DNA of 64,000 nucleotides from Brumimicrobium sp041655765 (GTDB lineage Bacteria; Bacteroidota; Bacteroidia; Flavobacteriales_D; Crocinitomicaceae), in contig JBBAEU010000009.1 in the NCBI GenBank assembly GCA_041655765.1, forward strand, positions 47,689 to 111,688, in the 5' to 3' direction. A program made the position numbers and the translations under genes. The notes under the pieces are model-generated. The model searched no databases and had not been told where the DNA came from. It saw only the letters and a program-made list of their open reading frames with translations. This document shows, in pieces, positions 27,110-37,400 of the stretch; within the stretch, counting starts at the first letter, position 1; each line of letters begins with the position of its first letter.

Positions 27110-27889
27110 TTATTCAATTTCAACTTTGTGAAGCTGTAATCCTGATGCAGGTGCAATATACGTTAATTTTATTCTATTTTGACCATCTAAAGTTTCCAAA
27201 AACTCTTTCCAGCTCCATTGATTTTGACCCAATTGAAATAACATTCCCATCATCAAACGGATTTGATTTCTTTTAAATCCTCGACCTTTAATTTTAGCAA
27301 CATAACTTTCCTTTGGAAAAAATGAAGCGGTCAATTCGGTATTCTCAACTACTTCGAATGATAGAATTTCACCATTTGTGTTGGTTTCAACATTAGGACG
27401 AAACGTATAAGAGTAAAAATCATGCTTTCCTTCAAATTCTTTGGCACCTTTTTTAATCATTTCTATATCCATGTCCTCAATTATGTTACACATAAAAGCT
27501 GAACTATATGGATGGATTTTTTCTCCATAAGAAAAGTAATAGTGATATTCTTTAATTTTATCGGATTGAATAATATTAAAATTTTCATCTGTTTTTTGGA
27601 TCGATAGTATTCTAATATCAGCAGGTAAGTTCGCATTATATTCCTTAAGAAATTGGGATGGGTTTTTAATTTCTTTAGTTGTAAAAAATTCAACAAAGGT
27701 ATGGTTCACAGAAACCATTGCATCTGTTCGTCCGGAAGCAATTACTTTATTTGAAGATTCAGGCATTATCCAGTTTAGTGTTTTTAATGTCATCTCTTGA
27801 ACTGTTTTCACGCCTGGTTGTTTTTGCCAGCCATGGTAACGAAATCCCAAATATTGCAATTCTGCTATGTAATAGAATTTTTTATGCAT
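27110..27889 (-). CDS. truA: tRNA pseudouridine synthase A (TruA family)
   Basis: A 259-residue pseudouridine synthase. The catalytic Asp56 is in A-S-G-R-T-D-A-M-V-S-V. The start Y-Y-I-A-E-L-Q-Y-L-G-F-R-Y-H-G-W-Q-K-Q-P-G and the R-G-F-x-x-N-Q-I-R-L-M-M-G segment near the C-terminus are family hallmarks. TruA converts U38-40 of tRNA anticodon arms. The usual G-R-T-D-A-G-V-H-A loop is changed to G-R-T-D-A-M-V-S-V here, so it may be a Bacteroidota paralogue with altered targets. It is followed by the membrane protein gene after 8 bp. Confidence 0.87.
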   Translation of the reverse strand: MHKKFYYIAELQYLGFRYHGWQKQPGVKTVQEMTLKTLNWIMPESSNKVIASGRTDAMVSVNHTFVEFFTTKEIKNPSQFLKEYNANLPADIRILSIQKTDENFNIIQSDKIKEYHYYFSYGEKIHPYSSAFMCNIIEDMDIEMIKKGAKEFEGKHDFYSYTFRPNVETNTNGEILSFEVVENTELTASFFPKESYVAKIKGRGFKRNQIRLMMGMLFQLGQNQWSWKEFLETLDGQNRIKLTYIAPASGLQLHKVEIE

Positions 27890-27941
27890 TTGGGTTTAAA
27901 GATAAGAAATCATCTTATTTATTGGAGTTTGGGAAATAAAA

Positions 27942-27971
27942 AAACGGAAGGTTAATTTCAACCTCCCGTTT
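27942..27971 (-). terminator. Intrinsic terminator of the T9SS adhesin-like gene
   Basis: Twelve-base arms at 27942-27953 and 27960-27971 (aaacggaaggtt / aacctcccgttt) pair with one mismatch around a 6-nt loop. On the minus strand the stem runs into a T-rich tract. It is 24 bp after the stop of the 27995 gene. Confidence 0.8.
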
Positions 27972-27994
27972 CTTGTATGATTATGAGCAAATTA

Positions 27995-30397
27995 TTATTG
28001 AACAATTATCTTTTTAACGATAAGTCCTTTTTCAGTTGATACATGTACTAGATATGTTCCGTTTGAAACTGTAGAAACATTAACTTTTGCAATATTTCCA
28101 TCAATTTCACTAACATTAGAAATTACTTTTCCTTCAATAGAAACCAATTGAATTGCAATAATTGAATTGTTACCTTTTAACTGAACGTTAATATAGTCAG
28201 AAGCAGGGTTTGGAGCAATGAATAATTGTCCTAATAACTCTGTGTTTATACCTGAATTATCACACACCTCAACTTCAATCATTGCGGATGCTTCTGCTGT
28301 ACATCCATTAGCATCTGAATATGAATATGTAACTTCGTGAATACCCTCACCTGCAACAGCTGGGTCAAACTCATTGTTTGAAACACCTATTCCTGAGAAG
28401 TTACCACCGGCTGGTGTACCTACCAATGGAATCACATCGTCTATATCACATAAAAGTCCGTATGTCCCGGCATCAACTTGTGGTGTAGGGTTAACGGTTA
28501 TAGAGTATATTGCAGTTGATTCTGGGCATGCTCCTGAAGCCACTATTGTATTTGTAATCGTATAAACTCCAGCAGTACTTTGACTCAAATCAATTTCTCC
28601 AGTAGAAGCATCGATGCTCAAACCAGCACCAGATGTAAATGTTCCGGCACTTGCTCCACTTCCGAAAGTTGGAGAAATTGTTCCTGTTTCTCCCTCACAA
28701 AATTCACTTAGTGAATAAGTGAACGTCGCGTTTGGATTATCTGTAACGGAAATACTTTGTGTTGAAGAGCTTGGACAAGTACCGTTTGTTGTATAAGTTA
28801 CAACATAAGAACCAGCCACACTTGTAGTCATATCGATTTCACCTGTGCTTGGATCTACCACTAGACCAGTACCCGTTGTAACACTAAATGTTCCACCTAA
28901 AACTCCAGAAATTGTAGGTGTAACGTTTCCATCTCCAAGACAAATTGTACTAGAAGCATATTGGAAAGAAGCATCATCGGCTGTTAGTTGTGGTTGAACT
29001 TCGAAAAGTGTTGCGTCTGAGTCACATCCATTCTCAGAAACCACAACAGAATATTCTGTGCCTGCGGTTAACCCAGAAATAACACCACCATTGCCAACAG
29101 TTGGACCAGTAGGTGAAAACGCATAAGAATGAGAAGCAGAATAATTAGTTATTGTAGCTGTCCCGTCTGCTGAACACGAAGCAGGTTGAGTAGTAACAAC
29201 TGCATCACTTGTTGCTGTTCCACCTGTAATTGTTATTGTCTCAACATAAGGGCAAGCATCCTCAGCTACTGGTTTAGTTGCAACCATATAGGTTCCCGGC
29301 GCAACGCCTGTTATTGAAGAATTTGTCCCCCAAGTTGTTCCTCCATTAAATGTATATACATAAGGAGCCGTTCCTCCAGATGGAGAAGTGAAAGATATTT
29401 CACCGTTGTCCTCTCCACAAGTTGCGTTTGTAGTGGTAACAGTTGCTGTCATGTTTGGCTGTATTTCAACCTCTATAAAGCCTCCATCTTCGTTACATGC
29501 GCCTTCTGCAAAAATATAAATTCTATAAGGTCCTGGAGGGTGATTAGCTTGGATAGATGCTTGCGGAAGTGTCGTATGTATCTCATCTAAGATTGATGCT
29601 GCGTCAACATATGGATCAGTTGTTAATATCCATGAATACCCATCTATTGTTCCTGTTGAATTTTGAACACTAATATCAAATGTAGTGCCTTGACAAGCTA
29701 CATCATTTAGATAAACGTCACCCAATTCAGGAGGTGTCCCATTAGTCAATAATACATCCATGTACATGTGTGCCTCCAAACCAACTCCCTGATAATTAAC
29801 CCATTGATTCGCATTGTCCCAGCCATCAAACATTCCTGTACCACTTAACGACGCTGCATTCATCCAAGTTGTCCCAGTTCCAGTAATGCTACCAGCAAAA
29901 GTAAACAATGCAAATGTATCAACTGGTGCTGCATAAGAAATTTCATAACCTACCCAAAAGTTTCCGTTAACAGGCACGGGATTGTCGAAGTGCAATGTAT
30001 TTATCTGTAGCGCATTCATGTCACTATAACTAACAGTTTGAGATCCGACCACTGTGCCTGGTATCCCTGCATTGTCATTGTAAACCTTTAATGTTAATGC
30101 ACCATTTCCACTATTGTTATTAAGTTTCCAGATTGCTAAACGAACTCCTGTAACTTCTGTTGCAGAACTAACAGTATAACGATCAGCGTATTCAGTGAAA
30201 TTATAAGTATCTACGCCATCACTTAGATTAAGATGACCTCCGAAACTCCCTAATGCTGGGATACTTAACGCAACATAAGAATCGGGATCTAAATGCCCAT
30301 AATTTCTTAATATGTCGCAACTTTGTGATGTTGCATTTGTACTAAAAAGCAACGTAAGTCCTACGATTACGTAGGATAAAATTGATTTTGTTTTCAT
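27995..30397 (-). CDS. Large secreted adhesin-like protein with T9SS type A sorting domain
   Basis: An 800-residue secreted protein. The signal peptide is cut near A-T-S-Q. The N-terminal 230 residues are beta-rich (a lectin-like or jelly-roll domain is possible). A SprB-type repeat follows (T-T-N-A-T-C-G-E-D-N-G then G-T-Y-M-V-A-T around residues 315-395), then several Ig-like units with conserved Cys, and a T9SS sorting domain (A-P-N-P to K-K-I-I-V-Q). SprB-type repeats occur in adhesins that the gliding machinery moves. Binding target unknown. A small secreted-protein gene stands 12 bp upstream and may share its transcript. Confidence 0.82.
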   Translation of the reverse strand: MKTKSILSYVIVGLTLLFSTNATSQSCDILRNYGHLDPDSYVALSIPALGSFGGHLNLSDGVDTYNFTEYADRYTVSSATEVTGVRLAIWKLNNNSGNGALTLKVYNDNAGIPGTVVGSQTVSYSDMNALQINTLHFDNPVPVNGNFWVGYEISYAAPVDTFALFTFAGSITGTGTTWMNAASLSGTGMFDGWDNANQWVNYQGVGLEAHMYMDVLLTNGTPPELGDVYLNDVACQGTTFDISVQNSTGTIDGYSWILTTDPYVDAASILDEIHTTLPQASIQANHPPGPYRIYIFAEGACNEDGGFIEVEIQPNMTATVTTTNATCGEDNGEISFTSPSGGTAPYVYTFNGGTTWGTNSSITGVAPGTYMVATKPVAEDACPYVETITITGGTATSDAVVTTQPASCSADGTATITNYSASHSYAFSPTGPTVGNGGVISGLTAGTEYSVVVSENGCDSDATLFEVQPQLTADDASFQYASSTICLGDGNVTPTISGVLGGTFSVTTGTGLVVDPSTGEIDMTTSVAGSYVVTYTTNGTCPSSSTQSISVTDNPNATFTYSLSEFCEGETGTISPTFGSGASAGTFTSGAGLSIDASTGEIDLSQSTAGVYTITNTIVASGACPESTAIYSITVNPTPQVDAGTYGLLCDIDDVIPLVGTPAGGNFSGIGVSNNEFDPAVAGEGIHEVTYSYSDANGCTAEASAMIEVEVCDNSGINTELLGQLFIAPNPASDYINVQLKGNNSIIAIQLVSIEGKVISNVSEIDGNIAKVNVSTVSNGTYLVHVSTEKGLIVKKIIVQ

Positions 30398-30409
30398 AAA
30401 TGATAGTAT

Positions 30410-30670
30410 TTATTTAGTTAATTCTTCTTTTTTCTCAATCGTTCTTGCCGACTCAATTCGTTGAATTTGAACAGCCTTTAATTGTGTTTTTTCTTTTAAC
30501 TGAAGACTTTGAGAAGGTTTTTCAGCTTCAATAGCCTCTAATTTCTGGACTTTTTCAACTTTTTTTATAGTTTGTGGCTGTGTCTGATTTGGACTCGATT
30601 GTTCTTGCGCAAAAGATGGAGCTAAAAATAATAGTGAAATAGCTCCCAATAACAATGCAGTTTTTTCCAT
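30410..30670 (-). CDS. Small secreted Gln/Glu/Lys-rich protein
   Basis: An 86-residue protein with a clean Sec signal peptide (hydrophobic core L-L-L-G-A-I-S-L-L-F-L-A, cut after S-F-A-Q). The mature 65 residues are low in complexity, rich in Gln, Glu, Lys and Ile/Val, and likely helical. It resembles in style, though not clearly in sequence, the secreted protein at 4165. It ends 12 bp before the adhesin-like gene, so the two are probably co-transcribed. Function unknown. Confidence 0.55.
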   Translation of the reverse strand: MEKTALLLGAISLLFLAPSFAQEQSSPNQTQPQTIKKVEKVQKLEAIEAEKPSQSLQLKEKTQLKAVQIQRIESARTIEKKEELTK

Positions 30671-30742
30671 AAATTTAATGTTTTTAAGATTTGTGGGTAA
30701 AATTACATTAAAATTGTTAAATACCCAAAAAGAGTACAGATT

Positions 30743-32650
30743 TTATTTTTTTTCCCACCAAGACCATGTCAATCCCATACTGAACCAAAGACCAGGAAGA
30801 GGCACAGCACCTGCCTCGATGTATGTTACATTTGTGATGTTGTTGAGAGATACATATAATTTAAATCCTCCCCACTCTCCTGAGATTTTAGAGTCCAACA
30901 GAAAATAGTCTTTATAATTTACCCTTTTTTCATACCTTCCATTGATTGAAAAATTATAATCTTTTAAAAATCCGATATTAAAGCGTGCAACGAACTGGTC
31001 TTTTAAATTTTCTAGTGTGTAATTAGAAAATGTATATAATTCATAGTCTTTTGTCATAATTGGATTTAACCATGTATAAGAAACCCCTGTTAATAAAGAA
31101 ATCCCCTTCTCTGTTTTTGGCGTAATCATTTGATAGTCGAAAGAAGCAGAAACACCGTGCATTTTAACTTCTTGGAAGTTTTGTGTTTCCCACGGGTCAT
31201 TTATATCGTTTTTAACCCAATCGATGATGTCGCTAACTTCTCGATAAAAATAATTGACACCGACTTTAAATCCTGAATGTAAAAAACGAACACCTCCTTC
31301 TGTTGAAAAGGCATTTTCTGGAGTTAAATTACTGTTTCCGATATTTCCCGGACCATCATAATACCAATCGGTATAGGTTGGGATACGTGTTCCTGTGCCT
31401 GCACTTGCGTATATTTGCCAGAATTTTGCAAACTTATAGCTTGCGTCTAAAGATGGTAAAACTTTAAACTTGAAATGCTCTGAGTAATTCAAATAAGCAC
31501 CAGCATTGATGCTTAGATTTTCTACTTTGTCAAATGCAAATTCACCATATAAGCCGTAATTGTCTCTGTTCCAGTTTCCAAGACTGTTACTATTAATAAA
31601 TTCGCTTCTATATTCCAGACCAAAGCCTACAATTCCGATGGTAGTTTTTATACTGTTGTCTAGGGTGATGTTCATGACATTGGTTGTATGAATATTTCTA
31701 TAAACCTCAGGATTTGTACGTATAAAAATATAATCATCTTTATTATATCGATAACTGATTGACGGTAATATTTTCCATATAGAATTTACTTGAAAGTCTC
31801 CTTTTATGGAACCAATAATTGTTTGAACGGTTTCTTTAGACTCTACATCGGCAGGTGCAGCGTAAAATCCATTTGAACCAAACTCATTATAGATGCCGCC
31901 AACCATCATTTGTAAATGATTATTTCCTTTTAAATGAATTTGATTTTGATAGAACAGTTTATTATTGTTCATTTCAGTATTGTATCTATGTCCGTTGGTT
32001 TGAACAGCACTAATTGCCAATAAATGCTCAGATTTGTCCTTAACAATTGTTCCTAAGAAGTTAACTTCTAACCCTTTATATATTTTTAGGTTTGACGTAT
32101 CTGAATCAAAAGAACTACCAAGTTCAACGCCAAGCTGAACACCTGATTTATCTGGGTTTTTTGTAACGATATTGATAACACCATTGAGTGCATTTATTCC
32201 GTATCTGCTTGCAGCTGTTCCTTTTAGTACCTCAATTCTTTCAATAGCATTAACAGGAATAGGAAGATTCATCATGTTGTGTCCTGTTTGAGGGTCAATT
32301 ACCTTCATTCCGTTAAGCAAAACCAAAGTTTGATCAAAAGTCCCTCCGTTTACAGCAATATCTGCTTGTCCGCCCCACGGACCACGTTGTTTCACATCAA
32401 TACCTGAAATATATCCCAATAATTCATTAATTGATTTAACGGGTAAACTTTGAATTACTTCATGAGGTAGTATTAATACATCTCTGTTTTGCTCCATAAA
32501 AGGCAGTTGCAAGCGATTACTTTCGACAACCGAAAATTCTTCTAAAACAATTATAGTGTCGTTTTTATTAGATGTTTTACGATTGTCTTGGGAATAAAGA
32601 TTTGCCTGTGATAGAAGACAAATAAGTATTAAACCTACAGCTCTCATCAT
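30743..32650 (-). CDS. TonB-dependent outer-membrane receptor (BtuB/vitamin or siderophore-like)
   Basis: The longest frame begins at a TTG (32665); the ATG at 32650 starts a good signal peptide cut near L-Y-S-Q. A plug domain follows (I-P-V-N-A-I-E-R-I-E-V-L-K-G-T-A-A-S-R-Y-G) and then a 22-strand type barrel ending in the aromatic W-S-W-W-E. The size, 635 residues, and the lack of a carboxypeptidase-like N-terminal domain suit a small-ligand receptor such as BtuB, but the ligand cannot be read from the sequence. It lies 52 bp after ssb on the same strand. Confidence 0.85.
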   Translation of the reverse strand: MMRAVGLILICLLSQANLYSQDNRKTSNKNDTIIVLEEFSVVESNRLQLPFMEQNRDVLILPHEVIQSLPVKSINELLGYISGIDVKQRGPWGGQADIAVNGGTFDQTLVLLNGMKVIDPQTGHNMMNLPIPVNAIERIEVLKGTAASRYGINALNGVINIVTKNPDKSGVQLGVELGSSFDSDTSNLKIYKGLEVNFLGTIVKDKSEHLLAISAVQTNGHRYNTEMNNNKLFYQNQIHLKGNNHLQMMVGGIYNEFGSNGFYAAPADVESKETVQTIIGSIKGDFQVNSIWKILPSISYRYNKDDYIFIRTNPEVYRNIHTTNVMNITLDNSIKTTIGIVGFGLEYRSEFINSNSLGNWNRDNYGLYGEFAFDKVENLSINAGAYLNYSEHFKFKVLPSLDASYKFAKFWQIYASAGTGTRIPTYTDWYYDGPGNIGNSNLTPENAFSTEGGVRFLHSGFKVGVNYFYREVSDIIDWVKNDINDPWETQNFQEVKMHGVSASFDYQMITPKTEKGISLLTGVSYTWLNPIMTKDYELYTFSNYTLENLKDQFVARFNIGFLKDYNFSINGRYEKRVNYKDYFLLDSKISGEWGGFKLYVSLNNITNVTYIEAGAVPLPGLWFSMGLTWSWWEKK

Positions 32651-32701
32651 TTTTTTTGAATGCAAAACTAAGAAGTTTATTTTCAGTTGAAAGTTTTTTA
32701 C

Positions 32702-33118
32702 TTAAAAATCATCCTCATCTATTGTAAAGTTTTCATATCCATCATCAAGTTCTTTATCCTTGCTACTATCATCATTTTTGCCGGTCCTTAAAATGTTAGT
32801 CTTAGAAACATTTAAGCGAATTTCAGACTTTATAACTCCATCTTCATTCTGATAAGCCTTGGTGTAGGGTATTCCTATCAATTCTACTAAAGTTCCACTT
32901 TTTAAAAAATCCAAAAGACGTAAGTTTCCATCTTCTCTCTTCCAAATTGTACAGTTTACCCAGATGGTTTTGGTTTTATTTTCTCCTGTTTTCCTATCTT
33001 TCCAGTTTCTATTGTGTGCAACTGGAAAATTAATTGCTAAGACTCCTCTGTCCATTTTTTTAATAATCGCATCTTTTCCTATGTTTCCAATTAATCGTGT
33101 TTCAAATACTGTCGCCAT
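32702..33118 (-). CDS. ssb: Single-stranded DNA-binding protein
   Basis: A 138-residue protein with an OB fold: an R-L-I-G-N-I-G-K-D-A start, the I-N-F-P-V-A-H-N-R-N-W strand and aromatic W residues in I-W-V-N-C-T-I-W. The short linker ends in an acidic tip D-E-D-D-F. The usual SSB tip is D-D-D-x-P-F, which docks repair proteins through its Pro-Phe end; here Phe is kept and Pro replaced by Asp. It may be a second SSB paralogue; a genome-wide search would tell. A TonB-dependent receptor follows on the same strand. Confidence 0.88.
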   Translation of the reverse strand: MATVFETRLIGNIGKDAIIKKMDRGVLAINFPVAHNRNWKDRKTGENKTKTIWVNCTIWKREDGNLRLLDFLKSGTLVELIGIPYTKAYQNEDGVIKSEIRLNVSKTNILRTGKNDDSSKDKELDDGYENFTIDEDDF

Positions 33119-33266
33119 TTTAATCTTTATAAATGAATTATATTGTTTTGTGTTTTAGTGTAAATATAAATGAAAAAGAGAGAAAAAGATAAAACTGATC
33201 CATTTTTATAAGAAAACAGAAAAAAGTTTATAACATCATAAAACTATCTTTTTTATAATTAAAAAT

Positions 33267-33274
33267 TATCTTTG
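33267..33274 (+). promoter_or_regulatory. Promoter -7 element almost touching the GT9 start codon
   Basis: TATCTTTG lies only 4 bp before the ATG at 33279. If it is used, transcription would begin at or next to the start codon and give a leaderless mRNA. No matching TTTG is seen 19-20 nt upstream. Confidence 0.35.
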
Positions 33275-33278
33275 TTTT

Positions 33279-34286
33279 ATGACAAAAATATTAGTCATTC
33301 GATTTAGCTCAATTGGAGACATTGTTCTGACAAGTCCTGTCGTTAGATGTATTAGTAATCAGCTAGATAATACAGAGGTTCATTTTCTAACTAAAACCCA
33401 ATATGTCAACCTTGTTGAATCCAATCCTTATATAGATAAAGTACATGGTTGGGATGATGATGACGCGAAATTGATTTTGTCAAACTTACGGAAAGAAAAC
33501 TATGCGTTTATTGTTGATTTACATAATAATTTAAGGACATTAAGGGTTAAGTTAGCTCTTTTAAAAAAATCGAAGGCTTTCCCAAAATTAAATTTAAAAA
33601 AGTGGTTTTTGGTTCAATTTAAGAAGGATTTAATGCCAAACATTCACGTTGTCGATAGATATTTTGAAACTGTAAAGTCTTTAGGCGTAAAAAACGATTT
33701 ACAAGGATTAGATTTTTTCATCAATATAGACCAAGAGTCATTCAGAAAACGATTTGAATACCTTGAAAAGTATATTGTCATGGCAATCGGCGGAAAATTT
33801 GCAACCAAAAAAATGCCTCCAGAACAATTGATTGAAATACTTAGAGGACAACCTGTTCCAATTATTCTTATTGGAGGAAAGGAAGATAGGGAAGTGGGTG
33901 AAATAATCCGAAACGCATTGCCTAATCAGCAAATTAACAATACCTGTGGTGGATTGACAATTCATGAGTCTGCTCAAGTTGTTAAAGACGCGGCGTTACT
34001 CATAACGCACGACACTGGTATGATGCACATTGGAACAGCATTCAAATTGCCCATTGTAAGTATTTGGGGAAATACAGTTCCTGCATTTGGGATGTATCCT
34101 TACCGACCACAGTCTCCTATGTCATACTCCATTCATGAGGTAAAAGATTTGGATTGCAGACCATGTTCAAAAATAGGTTATAATAAATGTCCAAAAGGAC
34201 ATTTTAAATGTATGTTAAATCAAGATATAACTGAAATTCGGAAACAAATCGATGAATTTTTGGATAATTTTCTGCTTTATTCCTAA
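33279..34286 (+). CDS. Family 9 glycosyltransferase (heptosyltransferase-like)
   Basis: A 335-residue GT-B enzyme. The start I-L-V-I-R-F-S-S-I-G-D-I-V-L-T-S-P-V and the C-terminal H-D-T-G-M-M-H-I-G-T-A motif are the GT9 hallmarks; the second binds the ADP-heptose donor in LPS heptosyltransferases. It most likely adds a sugar to the inner LPS core on the cytosolic face. The C-terminal C-R-P-C-S and Y-N-K-C-P-K-G-H-F-K-C segments are common in Bacteroidota members. It stands alone, with no other LPS genes nearby. Confidence 0.88.
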   Translation: MTKILVIRFSSIGDIVLTSPVVRCISNQLDNTEVHFLTKTQYVNLVESNPYIDKVHGWDDDDAKLILSNLRKENYAFIVDLHNNLRTLRVKLALLKKSKAFPKLNLKKWFLVQFKKDLMPNIHVVDRYFETVKSLGVKNDLQGLDFFINIDQESFRKRFEYLEKYIVMAIGGKFATKKMPPEQLIEILRGQPVPIILIGGKEDREVGEIIRNALPNQQINNTCGGLTIHESAQVVKDAALLITHDTGMMHIGTAFKLPIVSIWGNTVPAFGMYPYRPQSPMSYSIHEVKDLDCRPCSKIGYNKCPKGHFKCMLNQDITEIRKQIDEFLDNFLLYS

Positions 34287-34472
34287 GATCAGATTTATTT
34301 AAATAAAAAATATTTGTGTGGCGTTAATTTTTTACATTTTACAGATAAATAAATGAATTAGCCCAATTAATCATTTGGGTGTTATTTTAGTTGTTATTTT
34401 TAAGATAATTTTAGGATAAATTAACATGAATTTGTAATATTAACTATTAATATAAATAAAATCCATAATAAA

Positions 34473-37400
34473 ATGAACTATAAACAATACATTCTACTTA
34501 TTGGAGTATTCTTTTTCGGATTCCAATTTGTAACCGCACAGACCTACTACGAACACTATCAAGACGGATTAGTAATTTTTCAATTAAAAACAGATCAAAA
34601 GAAAATCCTTTCTAGCAACAACATAGTTGATTTTAAGAAAGAACCACTTTTTACAGATTATTTAAAAGATTTTGACATAGTTGAAGTTCAGCATCTACAT
34701 CCAGATATAGATGATGAATTGCTTAACAGAACTTATCAAATTCGGTTATCCAATATAACTTTGGTAGATAAGGTTGTAAGAGAGTTAAATAAAAATGAAA
34801 CAATAGCGTATGCTGAACTAAAAGCGCTACATCGTTCATTTTTTACGCCAAATGACCAGTATTATGCTAGTAACCAATGGGCTTTGCCTAAAATACAAGC
34901 ACCAGACGCATGGGATATTTCATTAGGTTCTTCAAGTGTAGTAGTTGCAGTAACAGATAACGCATTTGAGCTAACTCACTCTGATTTGCAAGGTGTTTTA
35001 TTAGCAGGTTATGATGCAGGTGGAGGGAGTAGTCCTGGTCCATGTGGATCTAACTCTGGAGATCACGGAACACACGTAGCTGGTATTGTAGGTGCAAAAA
35101 CCAACAATGGAATTGGGGTGGCTTCTATCGGGGCTGGTGTGAGCATTTTACCTGTAAAAATTGGTGATTGTACAAGTGGAGCCTTGCCTTATGGTTATCA
35201 GGGTGTTGTATGGGCTGCTAATAATGGAGCAGACGTTATTAATATGTCGTGGGGTGGACCTAGTGGAGGATCTTATGGTCAAAACGTGATAAATAATGCT
35301 TGGAATCAAGGTGTTGTTTTAGTGGCAGCCGCAGGAAATGATGGTACAACTTCTCAGCTTTATCCTGCTGCATACAACAATGTAATTGCAGTTGCTTCTA
35401 CTCAAAGTAATGATACTAAGTCAAGTTTTTCTCAGTATGGAACATGGATTGATGTTGCTGCACCGGGAAGTCAAATTGCGAGTACTGTACCTGGAAATTC
35501 ATATCAGAATATGAGTGGAACGTCTATGGCAAGTCCAATGGTTGCTGGATTATTGGGGTTAATGAAATCATATGCCCCATCCGCTTCTAAAACGGATCTT
35601 GTAGATTGCTTATTAAACACAGCAGATGCAATGCCTGGAAGTTCACACTATAACAATAATCAATTAGGTTCTGGTCGAATCAACGCTTATAAAGCACTGA
35701 GCTGTTTAATGTCTTTCCAAAACGATTACGACGCTGCAATTAGTGAAATTATTTCTCCTGTTGGTTCAAATTGTTCTAGTCAAATTACACCCCAGATTGA
35801 GCTGAGAAATTTTGGGGCGCAAACATTAACAAGTGCAACAATTACGTATGACTGGGGTGCTGCTCCTCAAACTTATAATTGGACAGGGAACTTACCTACG
35901 GGTCAATCTGTCTCAGTTACACTTCCGACACATACATTAACTTCAGGTAACTATACATTTACAGCTACTGTTTCAAATCCAAATGGACAAACCGACCAAA
36001 ATTCAGCAAACAATACTTCAACTTCAAACTTTAGTATCGTTGCAAATGGTGAAACTGTAACTTTAACCCTTAATACCGATTGTTGGGGAGAAGAAACAAC
36101 TTGGGAAATAAAGGATGCTTCAAACAACGTTGTTTATAGTGGAGGACCTTATCAAAATGGTGTAAATGGAACGCAGAACACACATGAAATTTGTCTATCA
36201 GAAGGATGTTATACGTTTATAATCTCTGATAGCTATGGTGACGGAATGGCAGGTGCACAGTATCAAGGATGTAATGTAAATGGTTATTATAAACTGGTTG
36301 ATGGAACTGGAGATTTGTTGTTTGAAATCGGTAGTGTGAATTTTGGAAGTTCCACTAGTCACCAATTTTGTTTAAGCCAAACACAGATTGATGATGACGC
36401 TGGTATTACAGCAATTATTGCACCTCAATTTATGGTGTGTTCGCCGTCTGTAACCCCAATTGTTGAACTAAAGAATTTTGGTGCTAATACACTAACATCC
36501 GTAGATATTTTATATTCAATTGGAGGAACAAGTCAAACATTCAGTTGGACAGGAAACTTAGCAAGTCAACAAACTACCAATGTTACTTTGCCAGCAATTG
36601 TATCATCTGCGGGTGCTCAAACATTTTCAGCAGAGACTAATAATCCTAATGGGCAAACTGATCAAAACCCGGCAAATGACGATGAATCCGTCAATATATT
36701 TGGTGATTTAACTGCTCAACAGCTTCCTTTTATTGAAGATTTTGAAAACAATGCGCAAGGTTGGTTTATTTCTAATCCTGACAACTCAATTACATGGGGA
36801 TTAGCACAAGTTGGAGGAATCACTCCAGGAAACATGGCTGCAAAGATGGACTTCTTTAATTATCAAGAAGTAAATAGAAGAGATGGGTTAATTTCTCCAA
36901 AAATTAGCTTACAGGGTGTTTCAAGCGCAGAAATGACGTTTGACCATGCATATAGAAGGGCACAACAAAGTGCTAATGACTCTTTGATTATTTATGTATC
37001 GACAGATTGTACAGCTTCATGGACGAGAGTAGCAGGCTGGGCTGAGGATGGAAGTGGAACCTTAGCTACTCAGACAACGAGCACTGCGATGTTTACTCCT
37101 GCAAACGCTGTAGATTGGTGTTTCCAACCAATTAGTCAACAAACACCTGGTGCAAGTTGTTTTACTGTAAATTTAGATGCTTTTGTAGGTAATGACATTT
37201 TCGTTATGTTTGAAGCATATAATGCTGGAAATAATGGAAATAACCTTTACATTGATAACATTAATATTACAGGAGTAGAGACAACGGTTCCTCCAACTCC
37301 AAATTTCAGTGTTAGTAATAACCAGATTTGTGAAGGTGGTAATGTTTCATTCACAGACATTTCCTTAGGAAATCCAACGAGTTGGAATTGGACTTTTCCT

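Noticed and set aside
34361..34380. Weak stem gcccaa / ttgggt after the GT9 gene as a terminator
   Set aside because: Only about five pairs, and no tight T-run follows.
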